Below, one piece after another: positions 23,658 through 32,236 of a stretch of DNA of 64,000 nt. Source of the stretch: Palsa-1392 sp963819975 (lineage in GTDB: Bacteria; Verrucomicrobiota; Verrucomicrobiia; Chthoniobacterales; UBA10450); NCBI GenBank assembly GCA_963819975.1, contig CAWFYE010000011.1, positions 496,001 through 560,000 of the forward strand, in the 5' to 3' direction. A program made the position numbers and the translations under genes. The notes beneath the pieces are model-generated. The model did not search any database and was not told the origin of the DNA. It saw only the letters and a list, made by a program, of their open reading frames with translations. Positions within the stretch are counted from its first letter, which is position 1; each line of letters opens with the position of its first letter.

Positions 23658-26300
23658 TCAGTTCAAATTGTAGACTTCGACCAACCCGACACCGGTGGTG
23701 TCGTTCACCCCTCGCACGATGGCGGTATAGGCGCCGGGCTGGAGAGTCGCGAGGATGGCTGACTCCAGATCTTTCGACGGCTGGAGGCCGGTCGCGGCAA
23801 TCTCCGATTGTTGCGAATCCTTCCAGTCGTCGTCGGAAGCAATGATGTCTCCGAAAAGATTGTGCAGCTCGAGGGTCGGATTTTGGAGCGCGCCGACGAT
23901 GCCGAAATCGGTGAGGGACGGTCCAATCGCTCGCACGATGACATCCGACACCCCTTCGCCCGTGATGAAGCCGCCAATCAGGACGTTGTCGCCCGCATCG
24001 ACAAAACCGCGCGTGCTGATGTTGGCCAGTTTCGAATCGGTCGTCGTGTCGAGATCGTAGGCTTCGACAAGTCCGATACCCGTGGTGCCCCCGTTTCCTT
24101 TCAGGATCGCGGTGTAGCTCGCGCCATTTCCCGGCAGGGTCGCGACAATGGCCGACTCGAGGTCATCCGTCGGTGCCAGGCCGGTCGCTTCAATCTCGGC
24201 CTGGTGATCGGATTTCCAATTGTTGTTTGTCTCGATGATGGAGCCGTCGCCAGCATGCAGCTCGAGCGTCGGGTCAGCGAGTGGGTCCGTGACAAATGCG
24301 CCTAACGATGGGCCAATCCCGCGGATGATGACCTGTTTCGAATCGGGCCCGAGCACGATGAAGCCGCCGATGAGGACATTGTCCCCGGTCAAAACGCGAA
24401 GACGGGTCGAGATGTTCAAGAGCTGCCCAAGCGCGGCCGAGAATTCGGAGGTGTTGCCATTCGGATCGGTCGCGTTGGCGGTGAGGTGCGCCGCGCCCGC
24501 GCCGGTCGGGAAACTCAGGTTAAAACTGGCATCGCCGCTCGCGTTCGTGGTCACGCTCGCGGAACCGAGAAAAGTTTTTCCTTCGCCGTAGCCCAACCGA
24601 TTGATGTGGTCGTTGCTGAAGAAATCAAGGTTGTAGGTGGTGCTGGCATGGCTGTTCAAAGTGCCGGTGACCTGCACCATCCCGCCACTCACCGCGGTCG
24701 ATCCGATGACGGGAAAGTTTTGCAGATTGTTCGGACCGCTGTCGGTATCGCCCGGGTCGTTAGGTGTAATTTCGTCCCCATTCAGATCGATCCCGAGATG
24801 GGAGATCGTCGTCGGATCCATGCCGTTGTCGTAAATCGAATTGTGCCGAATGGCGACGTGCGCGGTGTTCTTTACCGTCACGCCCGCAAAGGTGTGGTTC
24901 GCGATCACGTTGCCGGCGCCAGCCGCGACCCCGCCGACTGTGGCGACAGCGTCGTTTTCCACGCTCAGTCCCTGATAACTGGGGAGCGGAGAAACCCCAT
25001 CCGCCGCCGTCCCAAAGTAATTACCCTGGATGGTCAGCGTGCCGCCATAGACGCGGATGCCAAGCCCGTCGCACGAAATCACGTTGCCCGCTCCCGCCGC
25101 GGTGCCGCCGATCGTGGCCGTGCCGCCGATCGTGATGCCGATGCCGCCACCGCCGCCCAGCTTGGTCGTGCCCGTGATGTCGGTGCCGATGAAGTTGCCC
25201 TGCACGGTCAAACCGATGGCGTTGCTCACGATGCCAGCGATGCGATTGTCGTAGATCACATTGCGCGCTCCGCTGACGGTCCCGCCGACGAGGAGTATGC
25301 TGGAACCTGGAACGGCATCCTGAAAATTGATCCCGCTGACTCCGTTAGGCAGGGCGGCGGTGCCGGCGGCGTTGAGGCCGATGAGGTTCCCCTGGATCAT
25401 GAGATCGCCGGGGCGGTTCGCGATATAAATGCCGTCATTGCTGATGCCGCCGAGGCTGCTGTTCCCGGAAATGACATTGCCCGCGCCACGCCCGGGACTG
25501 GAGGTGATGCCGCCGATCGTTAGGTCAGCGCCGTCGAAGCCGACGACGTCGATCCCGCGAAAATTGCCGAGCGCTGCGGTCCCGGCCGCGTTGGTTCCGA
25601 TGTAATTGCCTTGAATGCGCGTCCCGGCCTGCGTCGTCCGTACTTGAATACCCGTCCGTCCGCTGCCGGAGCTGTCTGTCGCATCACTCGCGAAGAGATT
25701 GCGATCCGCCGGGGTCACGCCTCCGACGAGATTGTCCATGCCGGAATCAACCGAGACGCCGTAGCTATTCGGAAGAGCCGCGTCTCCGGTCACGTTGCTG
25801 CCGAGGAAATTCCCAGCCACGACATTTTCGTCGGAAGCTATCCGGATAGCGCCACTGCCGAGAAAAGCGCCGGGACCAATTCCGAAACGATTAATGACCA
25901 AACCGCGCACCGTGCTTTTCCCGCCATCGAGATCGAGAGCAATGACGGCGCCGGTCAGACTTTCGCCATCCAACTCGATGCGCAGGACGGCGTTGTTCCC
26001 GACGGTCAAAGTGTTGGCGCTCGCCCCGGTCTGTGTGTAGCCGTCGATCACGACGGGATCAGTAATTGCCGGCAACGGCGACCCGGGCGCGATTGTATGC
26101 ACCCCCGCCCCGGGAATTGCGAAAGCGACAATGTCGGGCGTGTCGGCGTCGATGTTGGCGTGCGTGTTGGCATCCGTGATCGCCATGCGAAGCGAGCCCG
26201 CGCCGCTGTCAGCTGTGTTGATCACAGTAAAAGTGTCAGCCCCGGCTGGACTAACGAATCGGAGCGCGAGAAGGATCAGAAGAGCGAAGTGTATTTTCAT
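23658..26300 (-). CDS. Large secreted right-handed beta-helix protein with two C-terminal IGGF repeats
   Basis: The 880-residue product has a signal peptide (MKIHFALLILLALRFVSPAGA), an N-terminal stretch TFTVINTADSGAGSLRMAITDAN typical of CSLREA-like beta-helix proteins, then many short turns rich in N, G and I (GNYIGTNAAGTAAL, GNLIGLNAAGTAAL, GNFIGTDITGTTKL, GNYFGTAADGVSPL) forming a parallel beta-helix to about residue 520. A beta-sandwich-like stretch (about 540-620) and two IGGF repeats end it. It is probably exported and held at the cell surface; adhesion or carbohydrate binding is a guess. ATG 26300 is chosen over 26390 because of the signal peptide. Confidence 0.85.
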   Translation of the reverse strand: MKIHFALLILLALRFVSPAGADTFTVINTADSGAGSLRMAITDANTHANIDADTPDIVAFAIPGAGVHTIAPGSPLPAITDPVVIDGYTQTGASANTLTVGNNAVLRIELDGESLTGAVIALDLDGGKSTVRGLVINRFGIGPGAFLGSGAIRIASDENVVAGNFLGSNVTGDAALPNSYGVSVDSGMDNLVGGVTPADRNLFASDATDSSGSGRTGIQVRTTQAGTRIQGNYIGTNAAGTAALGNFRGIDVVGFDGADLTIGGITSSPGRGAGNVISGNSSLGGISNDGIYIANRPGDLMIQGNLIGLNAAGTAALPNGVSGINFQDAVPGSSILLVGGTVSGARNVIYDNRIAGIVSNAIGLTVQGNFIGTDITGTTKLGGGGGIGITIGGTATIGGTAAGAGNVISCDGLGIRVYGGTLTIQGNYFGTAADGVSPLPSYQGLSVENDAVATVGGVAAGAGNVIANHTFAGVTVKNTAHVAIRHNSIYDNGMDPTTISHLGIDLNGDEITPNDPGDTDSGPNNLQNFPVIGSTAVSGGMVQVTGTLNSHASTTYNLDFFSNDHINRLGYGEGKTFLGSASVTTNASGDASFNLSFPTGAGAAHLTANATDPNGNTSEFSAALGQLLNISTRLRVLTGDNVLIGGFIVLGPDSKQVIIRGIGPSLGAFVTDPLADPTLELHAGDGSIIETNNNWKSDHQAEIEATGLAPTDDLESAIVATLPGNGASYTAILKGNGGTTGIGLVEAYDLDTTTDSKLANISTRGFVDAGDNVLIGGFITGEGVSDVIVRAIGPSLTDFGIVGALQNPTLELHNLFGDIIASDDDWKDSQQSEIAATGLQPSKDLESAILATLQPGAYTAIVRGVNDTTGVGLVEVYNLN

Positions 26301-26469
26301 ATCGAGGAGAATTGACCGAAGGAAATCCGAGCCAGTTAAACCGTAAAAATACTGCCTCCTCCCCTGCGCCGTCCCGAAAACTAAAGTCACAAAATTTGCG
26401 AACGCTTTTCGCGTTTCACATGAGGGAAATGATTGACTCCGGCCCGGGCCGCGACGTAAACGAAATCAA

Positions 26470-27666
26470 ATGCCGCGCCGCCCCCGCTTGCCGCTGACTC
26501 AACGGATCGAAAAAACATTAGTCGCTCTTCAGGCGGCGATGAATGCTGAGACGGCGATCAAGGCGACGTTCCGCCTGCTCAAGAATGCTGTTCCCTGCGA
26601 CTTCGTGAACGTTTGCCTGCGCAACGTGCGCGAGGAGAATCGCAACATTACGTACCGGCTGATCGATTCACGCGGTAAGGAGTTCAACCAGGCGCTCCTC
26701 GACGAGGTCTTCTTTCGCGAGCATCCCGGCATGCCGACGCTGATGGCCAACCCAGGCATTCGGTTCATCAACACCCGCGAAATTCTTCCGCCCGACAAGA
26801 TTCTGCGAAAGTCGCGTTTCTACCGCGAGATCATGCGTGCGATCGGTTTCCGGCACGCCGTGGCCATGTTTTTCTGGAGCGCCCCGCTCGAATCGCCGGA
26901 AGCGATTTTCTCACTCCTACGCGGTGAAGATCGGCCCGACTTTAATGACGCCGAGGTCGCGATTTGCGACCGGCTCTACCCGCACATTGACGCCTTGCTG
27001 CGTCGCATCCGCGTGCTTGAACAGGAACGCACCTTGCATCGGGAGATGCGCTTGCTCGCGCACCAGAGCAATCGCTCCGCCTGTGTGCTGGATTGGAATT
27101 TGAAGATCGTCGAACTCAGCCGGACTGCGCGCGAAAGCTGCGCCAACTGGCATGCGGGCAAAGCGCAAGGGTGCCTGAAGCCGCCCCCGTTCGATCTTCC
27201 TCCGGCAGTGCGGGCGACCTGTTTGCGCTTGAAACGCGAGTGGCAGGCTTCCTTGCAACGGAATCCCGTTTGGGGCAAAGCCGGCATCTCCATCGTCCAA
27301 CACGCCATTGACCGGGAGCAAAGCGTCGTCATTTCGCTGCACCGCCCTACCGGGAGCCCGACCGGGAAACCGAGCTTTCTTGTTGAGTTCGTTAGGGGGA
27401 AAACTTTGCAAAAAAATTCGGACCGGAAGTCGCGTGCCTTGCTCGCCGCCCTCACACCTCACGAACGCGAACTCATCGGCTGGATTGGTGAAGGCCGCAG
27501 CAACCAAGAGATCGCCGAACTCACCGGACGAGCCATCGGCACGGTCAAGAACGCCTTGCACAAGCTTTTCCACAAACTGCAGGTGCCAAGCAGGAGCATG
27601 CTGGTCGCTCGGGTGCGCGGAACCGCGCCTCCTCCCGGCCGACTGTTAATCGCAAATCGAGGGTGA
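26470..27666 (+). CDS. LuxR-type HTH transcriptional regulator
   Basis: The 398-residue protein has a GAF/PAS-like sensor region (about 10-190, starting QRIEKTLVALQAAMNAETA), a middle linker, and a C-terminal LuxR helix-turn-helix (about 328-380: LTPHERELIGWIGEGRSNQEIAELTGRAIGTVKNALHKLFHKLQVPSR). It is divergent from the beta-helix gene, with 169 bases between the starts, and may control the secreted-protein genes; this is inference from position only. No phosphoacceptor receiver domain is present, so a small ligand or protein contact is more likely to be the signal. Confidence 0.8.
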   Translation: MPRRPRLPLTQRIEKTLVALQAAMNAETAIKATFRLLKNAVPCDFVNVCLRNVREENRNITYRLIDSRGKEFNQALLDEVFFREHPGMPTLMANPGIRFINTREILPPDKILRKSRFYREIMRAIGFRHAVAMFFWSAPLESPEAIFSLLRGEDRPDFNDAEVAICDRLYPHIDALLRRIRVLEQERTLHREMRLLAHQSNRSACVLDWNLKIVELSRTARESCANWHAGKAQGCLKPPPFDLPPAVRATCLRLKREWQASLQRNPVWGKAGISIVQHAIDREQSVVISLHRPTGSPTGKPSFLVEFVRGKTLQKNSDRKSRALLAALTPHERELIGWIGEGRSNQEIAELTGRAIGTVKNALHKLFHKLQVPSRSMLVARVRGTAPPPGRLLIANRG

Positions 27667-27928
27667 CCCTCGGCTTCCGCCATTCAGCTCTGAACTGGCG
27701 GCAGCACAACCCGGAAACCGATACGGCGGTCGGCCAGATCCGGAAGGCCATCGTTGAAAAGTGCGCTTCCACCTTCGCGCTGCTTCGAGGCTCTAGTTGG
27801 GATCTGGTGATTGCGTGCTCTCATTTGAAAAAGAGCGACCGCTGGCAAGCTCGATATTCACACCGACGATTCTGGCTGCTGGCCAGATCAATCCGAGCCC
27901 AGAATGCTGGATTCCGCTGATCTTGGTC
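27667..27928. other. Intergenic stretch without a supported gene
   Basis: These 262 bases between the LuxR-type gene and tRNA-Lys hold an 85-codon open frame without domain, signal or ribosome site. I see no hairpin with a U-tract and no copy of the repeated 8-mer. Confidence 0.5.
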
Positions 27929-28000
27929 TGGGTTGGGAGGGACTCGAACCCTCAACCAACGCCTTAAAAGGGCGCTGCTCTACCATTGAGCTACCAACCC
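27929..28000 (-). tRNA. tRNA-Lys (anticodon TTT)
   Basis: The minus strand folds as a normal tRNA: acceptor stem GGGTTGG / CCAACCC, D arm GCTCAATGGTAGAGC, anticodon stem-loop GCGCCCTTTTAAGGCGT with TTT in the loop, T arm GAGGGTTCGAGTCCCTC, discriminator A. The 3' CCA is not encoded and must be added by CCA transferase. It stands alone, just downstream of the HAD gene on the same strand. Confidence 0.95.
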
Positions 28001-28010
28001 GGCGCGAGCC

Positions 28011-28697
28011 TCAGTTTTTACGACGATTCGTTCCCGCACGCAACCGCGGGAGAAGATCGAGTAAACTGTTTTCCGGCCGCTGCAATTCAAAAACCTCCAA
28101 ACCCGCGTCCGCCGCCCCCACCCAGTCGCGCTGCGGGTCATCCCCTGCGTGCAGCACTTCGTTAGGCTGGAAACCGCTCACTTCCAGCGCGCGTCGATAG
28201 ATCATCGGATCGGGTTTGTCGGCGCCCAGTTCGCTGGAAAGAAAAATGTGCTGGAAGAACTTTGAAACCGCCAAATGCTCGAAGATAACGCGCAGCCGGC
28301 CATCGAAATTCGAGACGACCGCCAGTTTGTAGCGCGGTTCCAGCTCGCGCAGGACTTCGAGGACTTCCGGATACAATTCCCAGACCCCGGCTTCGGCAAA
28401 ATGACCGTAGGCTGCTTCGAAAAATGTGTCGCGATCGAGCGGATCGGTACCGGGCGCGACGCGATTCAGGAGACGCTCAATCAAGTCGCGCCACCAGCTT
28501 TTGTCGTCGTCCTCCCGCGGTGAGCCGGTGGCGGGGCGGAGCGGCATTTCCCGCCAGACTTCGGCAAAACCACGATCGACGGCGGCGGGATCGAGAGCGA
28601 GACCCTGACGCTGCGCGACGAGCGCATAATTCGATCCGACGCTTATCGTTAGGCGAATTAGAGTCCCGGCCGCGTCAAAAAAAATTGCCTTCGTCAT
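28011..28697 (-). CDS. HAD superfamily hydrolase
   Basis: The 228-residue protein shows HAD motif I as IFFDAAGTLI (D8), motif II VVSNFDGRL, motif III around GADKPDPMIYRRAL and motif IV HAGDDPQRDWVGAADAG. The second aspartate of the usual DxD is alanine (A10), as in the HDHD3-like subgroup, so the general acid/base is missing and phosphatase activity may be weak or different. The open frame extends to 28793, overlapping the divergent hemolysin III gene; I start at ATG 28697 where the Rossmann fold begins. A tRNA gene follows 10 bases after the stop. Confidence 0.82.
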   Translation of the reverse strand: MTKAIFFDAAGTLIRLTISVGSNYALVAQRQGLALDPAAVDRGFAEVWREMPLRPATGSPREDDDKSWWRDLIERLLNRVAPGTDPLDRDTFFEAAYGHFAEAGVWELYPEVLEVLRELEPRYKLAVVSNFDGRLRVIFEHLAVSKFFQHIFLSSELGADKPDPMIYRRALEVSGFQPNEVLHAGDDPQRDWVGAADAGLEVFELQRPENSLLDLLPRLRAGTNRRKN

Positions 28698-28767
28698 ATC
28701 GCTCTTTTCACTTTCGAGATCGCGCTCCGGGCGTAAGAGTTTAGTTCCGCGCACGCTGGCGGGAGAC

Positions 28768-29436
28768 ATGAGCGCCATCCCATCACACTGCAACGATCCG
28801 AAATGGGATCAATCGGTCGGTGAAGAACTGGCCAATAGCATCAGCCACGGCGTCGGTTTAGTCGCGGGCTTGATCGGGGCGCCGATTCTCATGTTCGCCG
28901 CCTGGCGCGGTGGCGACCGCTACTTTTTTATCGGTGCAGCAGTTTTCAGCGCAGCCATGCTGCTCGTCTATCTCGGCTCGACGCTTTATCACGCCTGGCC
29001 GCGCGGCACGATCAAGTCGATCTTCCAGGTGATCGACCACTCGGCGATTTTTCTTCTCATCGCCGGCACCTACACGCCCTTCACCCTCGGGCCTCTTCGC
29101 GGCACGTGGGGCTGGAGCATTCTCGCCCTCGTCTGGGGGCTAGCGATTTTTGGCGTCATCTTGAAAACCGTCCATGGCACCGAGCAGCGGAAGAGACTTT
29201 CGCTCGCACTTTATCTCGGGATGGGCTGGTTGGTCGTGATCGCATTTCGCCCCCTGGTCTTGCATGTACCGCTGCCAAGTCTGGCCTGGCTGGTCGCCGG
29301 CGGAGTTGCCTACACCGGCGGCGTTTTTTTCTTCGTCAGCAAACGCCGCCGCTATACCCATTTCGTCTGGCATTTATTTGTCCTCCTTGGGACGGCCTGC
29401 CATTTTCTGGCGGTTCTCGGCTGCGCTTCTGCATGA
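28768..29436 (+). CDS. trhA: Hemolysin III / TrhA family membrane protein (PAQR-like)
   Basis: The 222-residue protein has seven membrane helices and the family residues ELANSISHGVGLVAGLIG, GSTLYHAWP, IDHSAIFLLIAGTYTPF and HFVWHLFVLLGTACHFLAV. The histidines and aspartate in these motifs form the metal site of the PAQR/YqfA family. TrhA has been linked to membrane fluidity and energy state in E. coli; hemolysis is an old label. The start ATG at 28768 is 71 bases from the divergent HAD gene. It overlaps the next gene by four bases (ATGA). Confidence 0.9.
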   Translation: MSAIPSHCNDPKWDQSVGEELANSISHGVGLVAGLIGAPILMFAAWRGGDRYFFIGAAVFSAAMLLVYLGSTLYHAWPRGTIKSIFQVIDHSAIFLLIAGTYTPFTLGPLRGTWGWSILALVWGLAIFGVILKTVHGTEQRKRLSLALYLGMGWLVVIAFRPLVLHVPLPSLAWLVAGGVAYTGGVFFFVSKRRRYTHFVWHLFVLLGTACHFLAVLGCASA

Positions 29437-30557
29437 ACACTTCGCCTAACGAGACTGTGCCGGTCGAACATAACGACCCGATCAACGCCCGCATCCTCGC
29501 CGTCTCCGAGGACAAGATCGCCGGCTTCGTGCGCGAGCCCTTCACCGAAATCGCAGAACGCGCCGGGCTGCCGATCGCGACCGTGCTCGAACGGATTGAG
29601 GCCATGCTCCGGGCCGGCACGGTGCGGCGGGTGCGCCAGACTTTACTCGCGACCAACCTGGCCGATGGCGCGCTCGTCGCCTGGAAGGTGCCGCCAGAGA
29701 AAATCGATGCCGCTTTTGATTATATGTCGCAGCGCGATCCGTTTTCGGGGCACGTCGTGTTGCGTTCCACCGACGCGGTCACGCCCGGTTCGGAATACAA
29801 GCTCTGGACGACGCTGAAAGTGCCGCTCGGTTTTTCTCTGCAACGCCACGGTGAAATTCTATCCGGGATTGTCGGCGCGGAACATTTCCGCCTCATGCCG
29901 GCGAAAGGAATCTTCACCCTCGGGGTGGGACACGTGCGCCGGAAGAGTGTCGCGCCGGGCGAAAAAGCGGAGCAACCCGCCACCATGATCGTCGTCCAGC
30001 CCGCCAGCCTGAGCGAGAAAGAGTGGACGGTGCTAACAGCCATGAAGCGCGAATTCGCGCCGGAAGAAATCCGCGAGTCCCCCTGGGTCGCACGCGCGGA
30101 AGAGGCCGGGGTGTCGTTAGGCGAATTTTTCGCGATTGCCGAGGACCTGACGAAGCGAAAGATCATCGGACGCTTTTCGACTTTTCTGGAACACGTCAAA
30201 CCATCAGCCGGCGGAGTGCGCGTGACTCGTTTCAACGCTCTTTATCATTGGGCGGTGCCGCCCGGCCGCGAAATGGAAGCAGGCGGCGAAGTGGGGCGGC
30301 ACGAGATCTTGACCCACTGCTATTGGCGCGAGGCCGGGCCGGAATTTCGTAACGTCAACATCATGGCGGTGGCGCACGGGACCGACAAAGCGCTTCTCCT
30401 CGAGCACAAGGCTGCGATCGATCGGCATCTTCTGGAGTGCGGAATGCCGGTTTCCTACACGAATGTCTTCTGGGGCGGGCGGAGCGAGATCAAGCCGTCC
30501 GAGATTTCGCCCCAGATTTATCGGCGCTGGCTGGCGGAAGTCGGAGCGGCCGGCTGA
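29433..30557 (+). CDS. AhbA/AhbB-like double Lrp/AsnC-type protein
   Basis: The 374-residue protein consists of two halves of the same plan. Half one (about 17-165) has a winged-helix start (FTEIAERAGLPIATVLERIEAMLRAGTVRRVRQTLLATNLA) and an alpha/beta domain (LVAWKVPPEKIDAAFDYMSQ, SEYKLWTTLKVP). Half two (about 195-370) repeats this (SLGEFFAIAEDLTKRKIIGRFSTFL, HWAVPPGREMEAGGEVG, CYWREAGPEFRNVNIMAVAHG). This is the layout of siroheme decarboxylase subunits AhbA and AhbB, here fused. No siroheme or alternative heme genes are nearby, so a regulatory role cannot be excluded. It is co-translated with trhA, and its 3' end overlaps the convergent birA by 40 bases. Confidence 0.75.
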   Translation: MNTSPNETVPVEHNDPINARILAVSEDKIAGFVREPFTEIAERAGLPIATVLERIEAMLRAGTVRRVRQTLLATNLADGALVAWKVPPEKIDAAFDYMSQRDPFSGHVVLRSTDAVTPGSEYKLWTTLKVPLGFSLQRHGEILSGIVGAEHFRLMPAKGIFTLGVGHVRRKSVAPGEKAEQPATMIVVQPASLSEKEWTVLTAMKREFAPEEIRESPWVARAEEAGVSLGEFFAIAEDLTKRKIIGRFSTFLEHVKPSAGGVRVTRFNALYHWAVPPGREMEAGGEVGRHEILTHCYWREAGPEFRNVNIMAVAHGTDKALLLEHKAAIDRHLLECGMPVSYTNVFWGGRSEIKPSEISPQIYRRWLAEVGAAG

Positions 30558-31150
30558 ACTCGCGTTCGCTCCAGCTCTCCCAGTAAGGCCGCGGCGAAGG
30601 CTGAGCGATCGAGCGGCCTCCCAAGGACCATGGCCAGAGAAACCGCCCGTTCGCGCAGTTCATCGGGGAATTCTTCCGGCGCCTGATTCACGTTCACGCC
30701 AATCCCGGCGATCGCCGTCCATTCCAGGCCGGAACCGGCCTTTGTCTCGACCAGGACGCCGGCTACTTTGCGTCCCGCGAGGCAGACGTCGTTAGGCAGC
30801 TTGGTCGACGGCTCGAGCCCGGTCTCGTTCCGAATCGTGGCCGCAACCGCGGCCGCCGCCCAATTCGTTAGGCGGGCGGATTCGAGCATCGGGATTTGTG
30901 GCCGGAGCAAGATCGAAAACCAAAGTCCGCGATGCGGCGCTGACTCCCAGCGATGACCGCGCTGCCCGCGGCCGGCCGTCTGCTGCTCGGCAAAGACGAC
31001 AAAGCCTTCCGGGAGCTCGGGCGTGAGCATTTGGAGGAGAAAATCGTTCGTCGAACGAGTCGACTCCAGGACGATGATGCGCCGCCCGATGACGTTCTCC
31101 CCTAACGACGCGCTGATTTGCGCCGCAAGCAGCCGGTCAGGCGGCGACAT
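30518..31150 (-). CDS. birA: Biotin--[acetyl-CoA-carboxylase] ligase
   Basis: The 210-residue protein has the catalytic core: LESTRSTNDFL, AEQQTAGRGQRGHRWES (the biotinyl-AMP loop), KLPNDVCLAGRKVAGVLVET and GIGVNVNQAPEEF. It lacks the N-terminal DNA-binding domain (so no repressor role) and ends before the small C-terminal SH3-like domain usual for the family. It attaches biotin to the carrier protein of acetyl-CoA carboxylase. It overlaps nadC by 14 bases at its start and the fused AhbA/AhbB-like gene by 40 bases at its end. Three copies of the repeated 8-mer fall inside (30789, 30865, 31101). Confidence 0.88.
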   Translation of the reverse strand: MSPPDRLLAAQISASLGENVIGRRIIVLESTRSTNDFLLQMLTPELPEGFVVFAEQQTAGRGQRGHRWESAPHRGLWFSILLRPQIPMLESARLTNWAAAAVAATIRNETGLEPSTKLPNDVCLAGRKVAGVLVETKAGSGLEWTAIAGIGVNVNQAPEEFPDELRERAVSLAMVLGRPLDRSAFAAALLGELERTRVQPAAPTSASQRR

Positions 31151-31991
31151 GGGTCAGCTCGAGCGAGAAATCGATCGCGGGCGCGGAATGCGTGAGCGCC
31201 CCAATGGAGACGAAATCCACTCCTGTGGCCGCGATCTGCCGCACATTGCGCAGGTTGATCCCTCCGCTCGCTTCAAACTTCACTTTTCCTTTCCCGATCG
31301 CGACTGCTTCGCGCATCTGGGTGCCGCGCATGTTATCGAGCAGGATCACTTCGATGCCGGGGACTTCCAGCAGAGTGCGGACCTGATCCAGGTTGTCAGC
31401 TTCCACTTCGATCCGCAGGCCGGGATGTTCCTTGCGGACTCGCTCGATCGCGGCGCTGAGCCTGAAGAGCCCGTCGCGGGCAAGAAGATGATTGTCTTTC
31501 ACCAGCACCATGTCGAAGAGGCCGAAGCGGTGGTTGGTTCCCCCGCCCGCCACGACCGCCGCCTTCTCAAACTTCCGCAAACCGGGCGTCGTTTTGCGCG
31601 TGTCGAGGATCTTGGCGCCATTCGCGCCGGCTGCCTCGACAAATTGGCGGGTCAAAGTCGCGATCCCGCTCAGGTGCTGGAGAAAATTAAGCGCGACCCG
31701 CTCCGCGGTCAGGATGGAGCGGGCTCGGCCGCGGATTTCCAAGACAGCCATTCCGCCGGCGACAGTGGCTCCGTCTTTCTGCACAATCTCGACCCGCAGC
31801 TCGGGATCGACCCGGCGAAAAACTTCCTTCGCGACCTCCGTTCCGGCAACGATCGTCCGTTCCTTGGCGAGAGCGCGGGCCGAGGCCTGTTCCTTTTCGC
31901 CCACGAAATACTTGCTCGTGACATCACCGGTGCCGATGTCCTCACGGAGGGCGAGATCGATCAATTGGAGATCTTCCGTGGAAAAAGGCAT
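31137..31991 (-). CDS. nadC: Nicotinate-nucleotide pyrophosphorylase (carboxylating)
   Basis: The 284-residue protein carries NadC signatures: LREDIGTGDVTSKYF, LNFLQHLSGIATLTRQ, DTRKTTPGLRKFEK, VEVEADNLDQV (here RIEVEADNL) and FEASGGINLRNV. It converts quinolinate and PRPP to nicotinate mononucleotide in de novo NAD synthesis. The pathway's first enzyme, nadB, lies 18 kb away in the same window. nadC is the first gene of a two-gene unit with birA (14-base overlap). No copy of the repeated 8-mer lies within it. Confidence 0.95.
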   Translation of the reverse strand: MPFSTEDLQLIDLALREDIGTGDVTSKYFVGEKEQASARALAKERTIVAGTEVAKEVFRRVDPELRVEIVQKDGATVAGGMAVLEIRGRARSILTAERVALNFLQHLSGIATLTRQFVEAAGANGAKILDTRKTTPGLRKFEKAAVVAGGGTNHRFGLFDMVLVKDNHLLARDGLFRLSAAIERVRKEHPGLRIEVEADNLDQVRTLLEVPGIEVILLDNMRGTQMREAVAIGKGKVKFEASGGINLRNVRQIAATGVDFVSIGALTHSAPAIDFSLELTHVAA

Positions 31992-32235
31992 GCCTGAACA
32001 ATGCGGGAAGAATCTTGCTCAACAAGCGTAGCCGATACAAAAAAAGATCCGGGCAGGGCACGCGGAGAAACCTTCGAATGCGAGAACGTGCCACCGCCCG
32101 AATCGCCTTAACCAGTGATGATAGACAGCGGTGGTTAGGCTCCGTTCAAAAGATTTTTGAGCAACCCGCCCTGGTAGGCGCACGCTTCCAGCTCGCGCGA
32201 TCCGAGAGGCGGCCAGGCTGGAAGCCTGCGCTGCC
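31992..32235. other. Intergenic stretch with a repeat remnant
   Basis: The 244 bases separate nadC from the exonuclease gene. The only clear structure is the hairpin-forming repeat at 32176-32236. A degenerate copy of the 9-mer (TGGTTAGGC, about 32133) is present. A promoter for nadC must lie here but I cannot pick boxes with confidence. Confidence 0.45.
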
Positions 32236-32236
32236 T
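32176..32236. repeat. Imperfect inverted repeat, REP-like
   Basis: AGGCGCACGCTTCCAGC (32176-32192) pairs with GCTGGAAGCCTGCGCTGCCT (32217-32236), leaving a loop of about 24 bases. The element abuts the stop codon of the exonuclease gene. Such GC-rich hairpins between genes look like REP/BIME elements; copy number elsewhere cannot be judged here. Confidence 0.5.

Noticed and set aside
27663..27920. 85-codon open frame between the LuxR-type gene and tRNA-Lys
   Set aside because: No domain, no hydrophobic or repeat pattern and no ribosome site.
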